Below, piece by piece: positions 25,315-32,737 of a stretch of 35,415 nucleotides of DNA. The notes under the pieces are model-generated. The model worked only from the letters and a program-made list of their open reading frames with translations, was not told the DNA's origin and did not search any database. A program made the position numbers and the translations under genes. Numbering within the stretch: the stretch's first letter is position 1; each line of letters opens with the position of its first letter. The DNA is from Bacillota bacterium (lineage in GTDB: Bacteria > Bacillota_I > Bacilli_A > Izemoplasmatales > UBA1188), in assembly GCA_023410715.1 (NCBI GenBank), contig JAEYPN010000018.1, positions 1-35,415 on the forward strand, in the 5' to 3' direction.

Positions 25315-25550
25315 TGATTTACATATATTATATTTTAAACATTTATTTTTATTTATTAATTATTTACGTTTTGCTCGGTTGGATTGATGAGGTTAGAAGA
25401 TCACGTTTTTATTATTACTATGGCTTAATAACTGAACCATTTTTAAAAATATTTAGAGGTTTTATAGTTGTTGGTAATCTTGATTTTACACCAATGGTTG
25501 GATTAATCTTATATCAAGTACTATTAAATTACTTACTTAAGGTAATATAA
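25314..25550 (+). CDS. ylmG: YggT/YlmG family membrane protein
   Basis: This 78-aa protein has two membrane helices (about residues 5-22 and 55-76). The loop between them carries the family features WIDEVRRSRFY, EPFLKIFRGF and LDFTPMVGLIL (PFLRPFR and DFSP-like). YlmG proteins are linked to division and cell shape in bacteria and plastids. The start overlaps the sepF stop as TAATG, so it is translationally coupled. ylmH and divIVA, which normally follow, are absent. Confidence 0.88.
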   Translation: MIYIYYILNIYFYLLIIYVLLGWIDEVRRSRFYYYYGLITEPFLKIFRGFIVVGNLDFTPMVGLILYQVLLNYLLKVI

Positions 25551-25561
25551 TTAAATAGTTC

Positions 25562-25589
25562 TTGCAATTTTTTAAAAATAATATAAAAT
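25562..25589 (+). promoter_or_regulatory. Promoter of the ileS T-box transcript
   Basis: TTGCAA (25562-25567), a 16-bp spacer and TAAAAT (25584-25589) place the transcript start near 25596, just ahead of the first T-box leader element. Confidence 0.55.
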
Positions 25590-25595
25590 ATTATT

Positions 25596-25808
25596 AGATA
25601 GAAAGCGAAGATAAGGACACGATTAATCTTTAATTAATGATAGAGAGTAAACGGTTGGTGGAAGTTTATATTTAGAAGATTTAATTATCACCTTTGAGCG
25701 AAATTCTGATATTAAGAATTTACGATTGGTTATCGTTAACAAACCAAATAGCATCTCGAAAGTAGAGTGGTGGGGAGCAATCCCTCTTTACTGAAGATGT
25801 TTTTTTTA
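25596..25808 (+). ncRNA. T-box riboswitch for isoleucine (ATC specifier)
   Basis: This tRNA-Ile-sensing leader controls ileS. Stem I elements are in order: GAAGATAAGGACACG near 25608, AGAGAG (25642-25647), GGTTGGTGGAAG (25653-25664), and the specifier ATC (25687-25689) followed by ACCTTTGAGCG, as in typical Ile T-boxes. The T-box bulge carries UGGU (around 25768-25771), which complements an ACCA tRNA end. The usual ACC after it is replaced by GGG. CATCT (25752-25756) pairs with AGATG (25795-25799), and AGTAGAG with CTTTACT, before eight T residues (25800-25807), giving the terminator form. Confidence 0.88.
25752..25807 (+). terminator. Terminator/antiterminator region of the Ile T-box
   Basis: CATCT/AGATG, AGTAGAG/CTTTACT and an inner GGG/CCC form a long hairpin followed by eight T residues. 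The T-box UGGU bulge lies within this hairpin. CCTCTT (25783-25788) can alternatively pair with the ileS ribosome binding site AGGAGG (25814-25819). Confidence 0.6.
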
Positions 25809-25826
25809 TTAATAGGAGGAAAAACA

Positions 25827-28547
25827 ATGAAAGATTACAAAGACACATTAAACATGCCTTACACAGATTTTCCGATGCGTGGTGCCTTAGGCCAAAAGGA
25901 ACCAGAAATTCAAAAAGTATGGGATGAAAATAATTTGTATCAAGAAAGAATTAAATTAAATGAAGGCAAGAAAACTTTTGTTATTCATGATGGCCCACCA
26001 TACGCTAATGGAAATATTCATACAGGACATGCCCTAAATAAATGCTTGAAGGATTTTGTTATTCGTTATAAGAATATGAACGGCTTTATTTGTCGTTATG
26101 TACCAGGATGGGATACTCATGGTCTTCCAATTGAAAATGCTTTAACAAAAACTGGTAATATCAACCGTAAAACTATGCCTGTTTCTGAATTTAGAGATTT
26201 ATGTAAAGAGTATGCCTTAAAACAAGTTGATAATCAAAGAATACAGTTCAAGCGTTTAGGTGTTTTAGGCGAATGGGAAAATCCATATTTAACATTACGG
26301 CCTCAATATGAAGCATCACAAGTTAGAGTGTTTGCACAAATGGTAGAAAAGGGATTAATTTATAAAGGCTTAAAACCTGTTTATTGGTCTCCATCATCTG
26401 AATCAGCTTTAGCGGAAGCTGAAATTGAATATCATGATTTAAAATCACCTTCAATCTTTGTAATAATGAAGGTCGTTGATGGCAAAGATGTTTTAGATAA
26501 TGAAACTTATTTAATGATTTGGACGACAACTCCTTGGACAATTCCTGCAAATCTAGCTGTTTGTGCAGGTCCAGAAATTACTTATGGTTTATATCAAGTA
26601 AATGATAAGAAAATTGTTTTAGCTTGTGATTTAGCTGAAAAAGTTTTACATGATGAGTTAGGCTTTGAATATACTTTAATTAAGCAAATTAAAGGTCATG
26701 ATTTAGAACTTATTACATATAAGCATCCATTATACGAAAGAATTAGCCCAGTAATTTTAGGCGATCATGTCACAACTACTGATGGTACTGGTTTAGTTCA
26801 TACCGCTCCAGGTCATGGTGAAGATGACTATAATGTTGGTGTGAAATATAATTTAGATGTCTATTGTCCAGTTGACTCACATGGTAAATTAGATGAATCA
26901 ACTGGTAGATTTAAAGGCTTATTTGTGTTTGATGCGGATAAAGAAGTGGTTAATGCATTAGAAGAATGTGGCGCTTTAATGAAACTTAAATTTATTACTC
27001 ATAGCTATCCTCATGACTGGCGGACTAACAAACCTATTATCTTCCGTGCTACTCCACAGTGGTTCGCATCAATAGAATCATTAAAAGAAGATATGCTTAA
27101 AGCTATTAACACAGTAAAATGGTATCCAGCTTGGGGTAATATCCGTTTATCTAATATGATTAAAGATAGAGAAGCTTGGTGTATTTCACGTCAAAGAGCT
27201 TGGGGTGTACCAATTCCAGTATTTTATAATGAGGATGGTAGTGAAATACTTGATAAGGATGTCATTTTACATGTTGCAGAAATCTTTGAAAAAGAAGGTT
27301 CAAATGCTTGGTTCAAAATGACAGCTAAAGAATTATTACCAGAAGGTTATACTAACCCTCTATCACCAAATGGTAACTTTACTAAAGAAACTGACATCAT
27401 GGATGTTTGGTTCGATTCAGGTACATCGCATCATGGCGGTATGCTTAACTTTGGACTAACTTATCCAGCTGATTTATACTTAGAAGGCTCTGATCAATAT
27501 CGTGGTTGGTTTAATTCATCACTTTCAACAGGTGTTGCCTCAATGGGTATCGCTCCTTATAAAACAATCGTATCTCATGGCTTTATCTTAGATAATAAAG
27601 GTAATAAGATGAGTAAATCTCTTGGTAATGTTATTGATCCAAACAAAATATGTAGTCAAATGGGCGCTGATATTTTGCGCTTATGGGTATCGTCAGTTGA
27701 TTATCAACAAGATGTCCCAATTTCTGATGATTTAATGAATCAAGTCGCTGAATCTTATCGTAAGATTAGAAATACTTTTAAATTCTTACTTGGTAACTTA
27801 CATGATTTCAATTATGAAAAAGACATGATTGAATATGAAAAATTAGGTGAAGTTGATAAGTATATCTTAATTAAGCTTAATGACTTGGTAAAGGTTTGTC
27901 TTGATAGCTATGAAGATTATCAATTTGATAATGTCTACAGAAAAATTAATAACTTTGTTTCCTTTGTATCTGCTTTCTATTTAGACTATATTAAAGATAT
28001 TTTATACATAGAAAAAGAAAATAATGAGACAAGAAGAAGTATTCAAACTGTACTTTATAATTTACTTAGCTCACTTTTAAGGTTACTTACACCAATCATT
28101 CCTCATACTGCATCTGAAGTTTATTCATATTATCCATTAAGTAATAAAAAAGATGTTTATTTAATGGAGATGCCAAAAGTATTAGACTTAAATGAAGATG
28201 TAATCCCTAAGATGGAAAAATTTATGAATTTACGTCTTAATGTTTTACATGCTTTAGAGCAAGCTAGAAGTGAAAAAATTATTGGTAAGAGCTTAAATGC
28301 TCATTTAATTCTTTATCCAAATGCAAAAACTAAAGAATTACTTGATAGCCTTAACTTTGATTTGAAACAAGTATTCATTGTTTCTAAAATTACAGTTAAA
28401 GAAGGCGAAGGAAAATATGCTTATGATGATCTTTCAATTGATGTAGAAAAGTGCGATGGTGTAACATGTGCTCGTTGCTGGCAAATTGTTGATCATGTTC
28501 ATGAGGATGAGCTTTGCGATCGTTGCGAAAAAATCGTTAATGAATAA
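25827..28547 (+). CDS. ileS: Isoleucyl-tRNA synthetase
   Basis: IleRS charges tRNA-Ile and edits mischarged Val. At 906 aa it is close to the Bacillus length. Seen are the class I HIGH-type motif GNIHTGH (62-68), the CP1 editing domain with WTTTPWTIPANLA and GTGLVHTAPGHGEDDY, SRQRAWGVPIP, DVWFDSGTSH, KMSKS in GNKMSKSLGNVIDP, and a C-terminal zinc finger (CARCW and CDRC). The ATG at 25827 follows AGGAGG by 7 bases; a frame extension upstream runs through the T-box terminator and is not used. Expression should respond to uncharged tRNA-Ile. Confidence 0.98.
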   Translation: MKDYKDTLNMPYTDFPMRGALGQKEPEIQKVWDENNLYQERIKLNEGKKTFVIHDGPPYANGNIHTGHALNKCLKDFVIRYKNMNGFICRYVPGWDTHGLPIENALTKTGNINRKTMPVSEFRDLCKEYALKQVDNQRIQFKRLGVLGEWENPYLTLRPQYEASQVRVFAQMVEKGLIYKGLKPVYWSPSSESALAEAEIEYHDLKSPSIFVIMKVVDGKDVLDNETYLMIWTTTPWTIPANLAVCAGPEITYGLYQVNDKKIVLACDLAEKVLHDELGFEYTLIKQIKGHDLELITYKHPLYERISPVILGDHVTTTDGTGLVHTAPGHGEDDYNVGVKYNLDVYCPVDSHGKLDESTGRFKGLFVFDADKEVVNALEECGALMKLKFITHSYPHDWRTNKPIIFRATPQWFASIESLKEDMLKAINTVKWYPAWGNIRLSNMIKDREAWCISRQRAWGVPIPVFYNEDGSEILDKDVILHVAEIFEKEGSNAWFKMTAKELLPEGYTNPLSPNGNFTKETDIMDVWFDSGTSHHGGMLNFGLTYPADLYLEGSDQYRGWFNSSLSTGVASMGIAPYKTIVSHGFILDNKGNKMSKSLGNVIDPNKICSQMGADILRLWVSSVDYQQDVPISDDLMNQVAESYRKIRNTFKFLLGNLHDFNYEKDMIEYEKLGEVDKYILIKLNDLVKVCLDSYEDYQFDNVYRKINNFVSFVSAFYLDYIKDILYIEKENNETRRSIQTVLYNLLSSLLRLLTPIIPHTASEVYSYYPLSNKKDVYLMEMPKVLDLNEDVIPKMEKFMNLRLNVLHALEQARSEKIIGKSLNAHLILYPNAKTKELLDSLNFDLKQVFIVSKITVKEGEGKYAYDDLSIDVEKCDGVTCARCWQIVDHVHEDELCDRCEKIVNE

Positions 28548-28586
28548 TTTTGATTTTTAGATAATTGATGTTAATTAAAAATTTTG

Positions 28587-28619
28587 GGGACAATATACTC
28601 TAATATGTTGTCCCTTTTT
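28587..28619 (+). terminator. Terminator after ileS
   Basis: GGGACAATATA, loop CTCTAA, and TATGTTGTCCC pair over 11 bp (one G-U) and run into five T residues. Confidence 0.85.
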
Positions 28620-28698
28620 GTATGACGAGCATGTCATAAATCTAGGGTGTAAGTCCCAAGAGACGTAGTTGTCGCGAACTCAATAGCAGCTTGCAAAG
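28620..28698 (+). mobile_element. Fragment resembling the 5' end of a group II intron
   Basis: Directly after the T-run of the ileS terminator, the sequence starts GTATGAC and becomes unlike its AT-rich surroundings. ATGAC-GAGCAT-GTCAT forms a perfect short hairpin, then AGGGTGTAAGTCCC and a segment with GTCGCGAAC and GCAGCTTGCAAAGC follow. This looks to me like domain I of a bacterial group II intron. Class C introns are known to insert just after intrinsic terminators, which fits. No domain V and no maturase gene remain, so it is a truncated relic. The identification is by recollection, not alignment. Confidence 0.4.
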
Positions 28699-28860
28699 CG
28701 TATATTTAAATCAAAGATTCAATTTCCAACTGAAGAATCTTTAGAAAAATATTTAGTTAGTTTATTTGATGAATACAATTTTAAAGGATTATCAAGAATA
28801 TTTAAAGGTTTTGGATTAGCTTTAGGTGAACTCCAACAAAAGCTAATCGATAAATATTAA
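28687..28860 (+). pseudogene. 3' remnant of an IS256/mutator-like transposase gene
   Basis: An open frame without a start codon runs for about 57 codons to TAA at 28858. It reads FPTEESLEKYLVSLFDEYN, then KGLSRIFKGFGLALGELQ. This resembles the C-terminal tail of mutator-type (IS256 family) transposases as I remember them. It is preceded by a stop (28684) and joins abruptly to the intron-like fragment, so the rest of the gene has been deleted. A terminal-repeat-like sequence lies downstream at 28909. Confidence 0.45.
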
Positions 28861-28908
28861 ATATAAAAAATTTAAAATACTAAGGACTTTAAAATACTTA
28901 ATTAAAAA

Positions 28909-28936
28909 GAAAGTACGCAAAATTCTTGACACTACC
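28909..28936. repeat. Probable terminal inverted repeat of the decayed IS
   Basis: The 28-bp stretch containing AAATTCTTGACACTACC looks like the outer end of an IS256-type element. It lies 48 bp past the transposase remnant stop. The matching left end is absent from this window, in line with loss of most of the element. The surrounding gap 28861-29045 is otherwise AT-rich with no gene. Confidence 0.4.
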
Positions 28937-29045
28937 ATTATAAAACTGAAATTAATTATTAACATATATACTTTAATATTAATTTATTCAATAATTTGAC
29001 AATTTTTTCTAAAGCTCAATGCTAGGATATGATGGGGGTTTCTTT

Positions 29046-29882
29046 ATGGAGTATATTATTCATTTTTTACGTAAACAGAATCATAATATTAGTATTAAAA
29101 CAGTCATTGATTATTTTGAATCAAAAGAAATCGTAAGAATTAATTATAGTGACACACAAGCTATCTTTAATTTTTATAATGAAGCAAGCGGGATAAATTT
29201 CAGCTTTTTTATCACTAAGCGCAGTAATCTAGATGGAATTTTTATTGATGCAAGCTACTATAACTTAAATTTTTATGTATCATTTCCGGTTATTAGGTGT
29301 GAAGCTATAACTTTTTATACCTTAGATATTATTAATGAAATGTGCAAGCTATTTGACTTATATATTTATTGTAATTTCATCAGTGAAATTACAACCTTTA
29401 ATATCGAAAATCATTATATGATTTGGAAAAATTTAAGATTAAAGTATCTCTTTCAAGAGAAGGACAACCTTTTTTATATGAAAAAAGAAATGATTAAACA
29501 GATTTTTACTTATCAACAAAACTATAAAAGCTATTATTTTAAAACTAAAGAAGAGCTCGTTACTTTTAACCGCTTATATTTACTAGCAGATAAGCAAAAT
29601 AATATTTTAATTACTCTTGATTTTGATTCAACAAAACCTGTCTTTATTCCTAGTTTTATTGAATATATTCGTTTAACAATAGATAATAATGTTTATTTAT
29701 ATTCACTTGATGATTTTTTAAGTATTGCTCGATCAATATTAAGTAAAGGGCCATCAAGTGTGATTCCTGGCTATTATTTAAAAGAAAAAAACAAGAAGAA
29801 GTTAAGACAATTAATTGATTATAGGAGAAAAATATTTAATAATAAATTTGTTATTTCCGTCAAAGATTTAATGGATATATGA
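29046..29882 (+). CDS. Hypothetical protein (278 aa)
   Basis: I do not recognise this gene. The 278-aa product is rich in aromatic residues (Tyr, Phe) and Ile/Asn, with alternating beta-like segments and no membrane helix, signal peptide or metal motif. The N-terminus reads MEYIIHFLRKQNHNIS and the C-terminus is basic (KEKNKKKLRQLIDYRRKIF). Two segments of similar feel (about residues 25-105 and 165-225) may be repeated alpha/beta units. I chose the ATG at 29046, 7-8 bases after GGGGG; an earlier in-frame ATG at 29019 lacks such a site. It lies just after the IS scar and 36 bp before the SDR gene. TTGACA at 28997 has no well-spaced -10 partner. Confidence 0.7.
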   Translation: MEYIIHFLRKQNHNISIKTVIDYFESKEIVRINYSDTQAIFNFYNEASGINFSFFITKRSNLDGIFIDASYYNLNFYVSFPVIRCEAITFYTLDIINEMCKLFDLYIYCNFISEITTFNIENHYMIWKNLRLKYLFQEKDNLFYMKKEMIKQIFTYQQNYKSYYFKTKEELVTFNRLYLLADKQNNILITLDFDSTKPVFIPSFIEYIRLTIDNNVYLYSLDDFLSIARSILSKGPSSVIPGYYLKEKNKKKLRQLIDYRRKIFNNKFVISVKDLMDI

Positions 29883-29918
29883 TAAAATATTCATAGATTT
29901 TAGAAAGGATTTTTCAAA

Positions 29919-30662
29919 ATGAGGGTATTAATTACAGGAGCGACAAGTGGCATTGGCGAAACATTTTTAGAAAAATTTATTAGCCGTGGTGATGAAGTAA
30001 TAGCGGTTGGCAGAAACTTAAAAAAATTAAATGAACTTAAAGTAAAATATCAGGTAGAAACCTTAGCTATAGATTTAGCAAAAGAAGAAAATATTTATAA
30101 ACTTTATGAGAATGCAAAAGATATTGATATATTAATTAATAATGCCGGATTTGGCAACTTTGGTTATTTTAGTGAAACTGATTTAACCAAAGATTTAGAA
30201 ATGATTAGTGTAAATATTAAAGCTTTGCATATGCTTACTAAGCTATACTTAAGTGATTTTATAAAAAAGAACCATGGATATATCTTAAATGTCGGTTCAA
30301 TCGGTGGGTTTATCCCTGGACCTTTAATGGCAACATACTATGCGACTAAGGCATATGTTGTAAGCTTAACAGAAAGTATTGCGATTGAGCTTAAAAAGAT
30401 GAAAGCAAGTGTCTATATTGGTGCTTTATGTCCTGGACCAATTCAAACGCACTTTTTTGAAAATGCGAATGCGTCATTTGTAAAAAAAGGAGCTAGCAAA
30501 GAGGAAATCGTTAATTATGCCATTAAGATGATGTTTAAAGGTAAAAATATCATCATTCCTAAATTCAGCATTAAATGCAGCTATTTAGCAAATAAAATCC
30601 TACCAGAAAGTATCGTAGGAAATATGGTATATAAAATTCAAAATAGAAGAAGTCAGAGCTGA
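29919..30662 (+). CDS. Short-chain dehydrogenase/reductase (SDR)
   Basis: A classical NAD(P)-dependent SDR of 247 aa with a Rossmann fold. The cofactor motif is TGATSGIG (6-13), then NNAG (74-77), the catalytic Ser at 127 in VGSIGG, the YxxxK pair (Tyr140, Lys144), and the CPGP turn. RN after the second strand suggests NADP preference. The C-terminal part, with IIIPKFSIKCSYLANKILPESIV, resembles DltE/YqjQ-like short-chain reductases; the substrate is unknown. AAAGGAT precedes the ATG. The stop codon lies inside the following terminator stem. Confidence 0.9.
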   Translation: MRVLITGATSGIGETFLEKFISRGDEVIAVGRNLKKLNELKVKYQVETLAIDLAKEENIYKLYENAKDIDILINNAGFGNFGYFSETDLTKDLEMISVNIKALHMLTKLYLSDFIKKNHGYILNVGSIGGFIPGPLMATYYATKAYVVSLTESIAIELKKMKASVYIGALCPGPIQTHFFENANASFVKKGASKEEIVNYAIKMMFKGKNIIIPKFSIKCSYLANKILPESIVGNMVYKIQNRRSQS

Positions 30663-30671
30663 CTTCTTTTT
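30647..30671 (+). terminator. Terminator overlapping the SDR gene end
   Basis: AAGAAGTC, loop AGAGCT, and GACTTCTT followed by T residues. The 5' arm is formed by the last codons of the SDR gene. Confidence 0.8.
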
Positions 30672-30699
30672 CTAAACAGGCGTAATAACTTGGTAACAA

Positions 30700-30728
30700 T
30701 TGACAAAAGCTTAATTAAATGTTAGAAT
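30700..30728 (+). promoter_or_regulatory. Sigma-A promoter of the deoC-deoD operon
   Basis: A perfect TTGACA (30700-30705), a 17-bp spacer and TAGAAT (30723-30728) with a TGT extension lie just before the CAGGAGG ribosome binding site of deoC. Confidence 0.8.
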
Positions 30729-30754
30729 ATAACCAGTTTTCAGGAGGAAATAAA

Positions 30755-31402
30755 ATGAACAAATTGATCGACCACACATATCTTAAGGCTATTGGTAGAA
30801 AAGAAGATATCTTTAAACTTTGTAATGAAGCAAAAGAATTTAATTTTAAAAGCGTCTGCGTTAATCCTACGTGGGTTAGTTATGCCAAAGAATTATTAAA
30901 AGGATCAGATGTTTTGGTTTGTACAGTTATTGGTTTCCCTTTAGGAGCTAATACTAAGGAAGTTAAAGCTTTTGAAACTTTAGATGCAATTAAGAATGGT
31001 GCTGATGAAGTTGATATGGTAATAAATATTGGTGCAATGCTTGATGGCGAATATGATATAGTTTTAGATGAAATTAAAGCTGTAAGAAAAGCTGCAGTTG
31101 GTAAAACATTAAAAGTAATTATTGAAACTTGTTATTTAAATAAAGAACAAATTAAAAAAGCTTCAGAATTAACATTTGAAGCTCATGCTGATTTTGTTAA
31201 AACTTCAACAGGATTTGGAACAGGCGGAGCATTAGTAGAAGATGTTAAAATCATGAGTCAAGTAGCAAACGGCAAGGGTGTAAAAGCATCAGGTGGGGTT
31301 AAAACATACGAAGATGCATTAAAAATGGTTGAAGCTGGTGCTACAAGAATTGGTACAAGTAACGGAATTGCGATCGTAGAAGGCGCCAATGGTAATAACT
31401 AA
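30755..31402 (+). CDS. deoC: Deoxyribose-phosphate aldolase DeoC
   Basis: DeoC splits 2-deoxyribose 5-phosphate into glyceraldehyde 3-phosphate and acetaldehyde in deoxynucleoside breakdown. The 215-aa protein has LIDHTYLK, VCTVIGFPLGA, DEVDMVINIGAM, the Schiff-base Lys149 in FVKTSTGFGTGGA, Lys177 in VKASGGVKT, and the phosphate-binding GATRIGTSNG. The start at 30755 follows CAGGAGG by 7 bases; the longer frame begins inside the promoter. It is first in an operon with a membrane protein and deoD, each overlapping by one base (TAATG). Confidence 0.97.
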   Translation: MNKLIDHTYLKAIGRKEDIFKLCNEAKEFNFKSVCVNPTWVSYAKELLKGSDVLVCTVIGFPLGANTKEVKAFETLDAIKNGADEVDMVINIGAMLDGEYDIVLDEIKAVRKAAVGKTLKVIIETCYLNKEQIKKASELTFEAHADFVKTSTGFGTGGALVEDVKIMSQVANGKGVKASGGVKTYEDALKMVEAGATRIGTSNGIAIVEGANGNN

Positions 31403-31965
31403 TGCAAGATGAAATTATGAGTTTAACTTATGAAAAAGTTAAACAAAAAGCATATAAATATCCAATTTATTTAGGATTTGGTCTTGGTATTATTGTCTTC
31501 TTATTAATGTGGCTGATGTCAAAGAAATTTGACTGGATTGTTTTAGTTGCATCACTTGTTTTAGGAAATCTTTATGTTTTTTTAGAATTCTATCAAGTTA
31601 ATAAAAATTATGGAAAAACTATTGAAAATATTTATGGCTTTACTAAAAGTAAATATGACGATTTGGAATTATTTATTCCATGCTTTATGGCAAATAAAAA
31701 ACAATATTATTTTCGTTCAGCTTTAATAATTAGACATGATGAACTATTTATGGAAGTATATAACCAAAAAAACAGAAAAAAATCATCATTAGATAGTATT
31801 TCTGTCGAACTTGGAAAAGATATTATTGTAAAAAATTATGAAGTAATAGATGAAAAAATTAAATTTAACGTTTTATTTGTTGATCAACCTTATGAATTTG
31901 TAATACTAAATGTAAAAGGAATCATAGAAAGAATAAAGCCGTTATTAAAAATGGAGGATAAATAA
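31402..31965 (+). CDS. Two-helix membrane protein between deoC and deoD
   Basis: I do not recognise this 187-aa protein. A short polar N-terminus (1-20) is followed by two membrane helices (about 21-39 and 44-62). A soluble domain of about 120 residues then has alternating strands (FRSALIIRHDELFMEVYN, SLDSISVELGK, IKFNVLFVD, EFVILNVKG) and a final helix, a layout like a small PH-like domain. The start at 31402 overlaps the deoC stop as TAATG; an ATG at 31417 is a possible alternative. Its coupling to deoC and deoD suggests a link to nucleoside salvage, but no transporter motif is visible. Confidence 0.75.
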   Translation: MQDEIMSLTYEKVKQKAYKYPIYLGFGLGIIVFLLMWLMSKKFDWIVLVASLVLGNLYVFLEFYQVNKNYGKTIENIYGFTKSKYDDLELFIPCFMANKKQYYFRSALIIRHDELFMEVYNQKNRKKSSLDSISVELGKDIIVKNYEVIDEKIKFNVLFVDQPYEFVILNVKGIIERIKPLLKMEDK

Positions 31966-32672
31966 TGGGAACACCACATAATATGGCAAATTTAGGAGAC
32001 ATTGCCAAAATTGTTTTAATGCCAGGAGACCCACTTCGTGCAGAATATATTGCTAATACATATTTAACAGATGTTGTAAAATTTAATACAGTAAGAAATA
32101 TGTTTGGCTTTACAGGAAATTATAAGGGAAAAAGAATTTCAGTTATGGGTTCAGGTATGGGCATGCCAAGTATTGGTATTTATTCATATGAACTATTTAA
32201 ATTTTATGATGTTGAAAAGATCGTAAGAATTGGTTCTTGCGGTGCATATACAAAGGATTTAGCATTATACGATGTAATCTTAGTTACTGAATCTTACTCA
32301 GAATCAACCTACGCAAAAGCCCAAAATGGTTTTGAAGGAAATACAACATATCCTTCTAAAGAATTAAATAATGAGCTTGAAGAGATATCTCACGTTTTAA
32401 ATATTCCAATTGTTAAAGGAAAGATTCATTCATCAGATGTATTCTATCATGAAGCAAACTTTAACTTTAATGATGTTTATAAAAATCAAAAAGCAATAGC
32501 AGTTGAAATGGAATCATTTGCTTTATTCCATAACGCAAGTGTTTTAGGTAAAGAAGCTGCTTGTTTATTAACCGTATCAGATAACTTAGTAACACATGAA
32601 GAAACTACCGCTTCTGAACGTCAAACAGCTTTTAACAAGATGATGGATATTGCTTTAGGATTAGCAAAGTAA
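31965..32672 (+). CDS. deoD: Purine nucleoside phosphorylase DeoD
   Basis: DeoD is the hexameric, low-specificity purine nucleoside phosphorylase that releases a base and (deoxy)ribose 1-phosphate. The 235-aa product has the N-terminal GTPHN, the phosphate-binding MPGDPLRAEYIA, FGFTGNYKG, GSGMGMPSIGIYSYEL, RIGSCGAY, and the active-site VEMESFALF and LLTVSDN with the catalytic Asp. GGAGG lies 7 bases before the ATG, which overlaps the previous stop by one base. With deoC it forms a deoxynucleoside breakdown unit; deoB and pdp are not in the window. Confidence 0.97.
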   Translation: MGTPHNMANLGDIAKIVLMPGDPLRAEYIANTYLTDVVKFNTVRNMFGFTGNYKGKRISVMGSGMGMPSIGIYSYELFKFYDVEKIVRIGSCGAYTKDLALYDVILVTESYSESTYAKAQNGFEGNTTYPSKELNNELEEISHVLNIPIVKGKIHSSDVFYHEANFNFNDVYKNQKAIAVEMESFALFHNASVLGKEAACLLTVSDNLVTHEETTASERQTAFNKMMDIALGLAK

Positions 32673-32694
32673 AAAGTGCTTAGGCACTTTTTTT
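32671..32694 (+). terminator. Terminator after deoD
   Basis: AAAAAGTGC, loop TTAG, and GCACTTTTT plus further T residues starts in the deoD stop codon. Confidence 0.85.
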
Positions 32695-32737
32695 AATAGA
32701 AAATGTTAAAAGAGAGATAATATAAATAGGTGAAAAT

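Noticed and set aside
25767..25826. Upstream extension of ileS
   Set aside because: It would be encoded by the T-box antiterminator and terminator T-run; the ATG at 25827 has the proper AGGAGG site.
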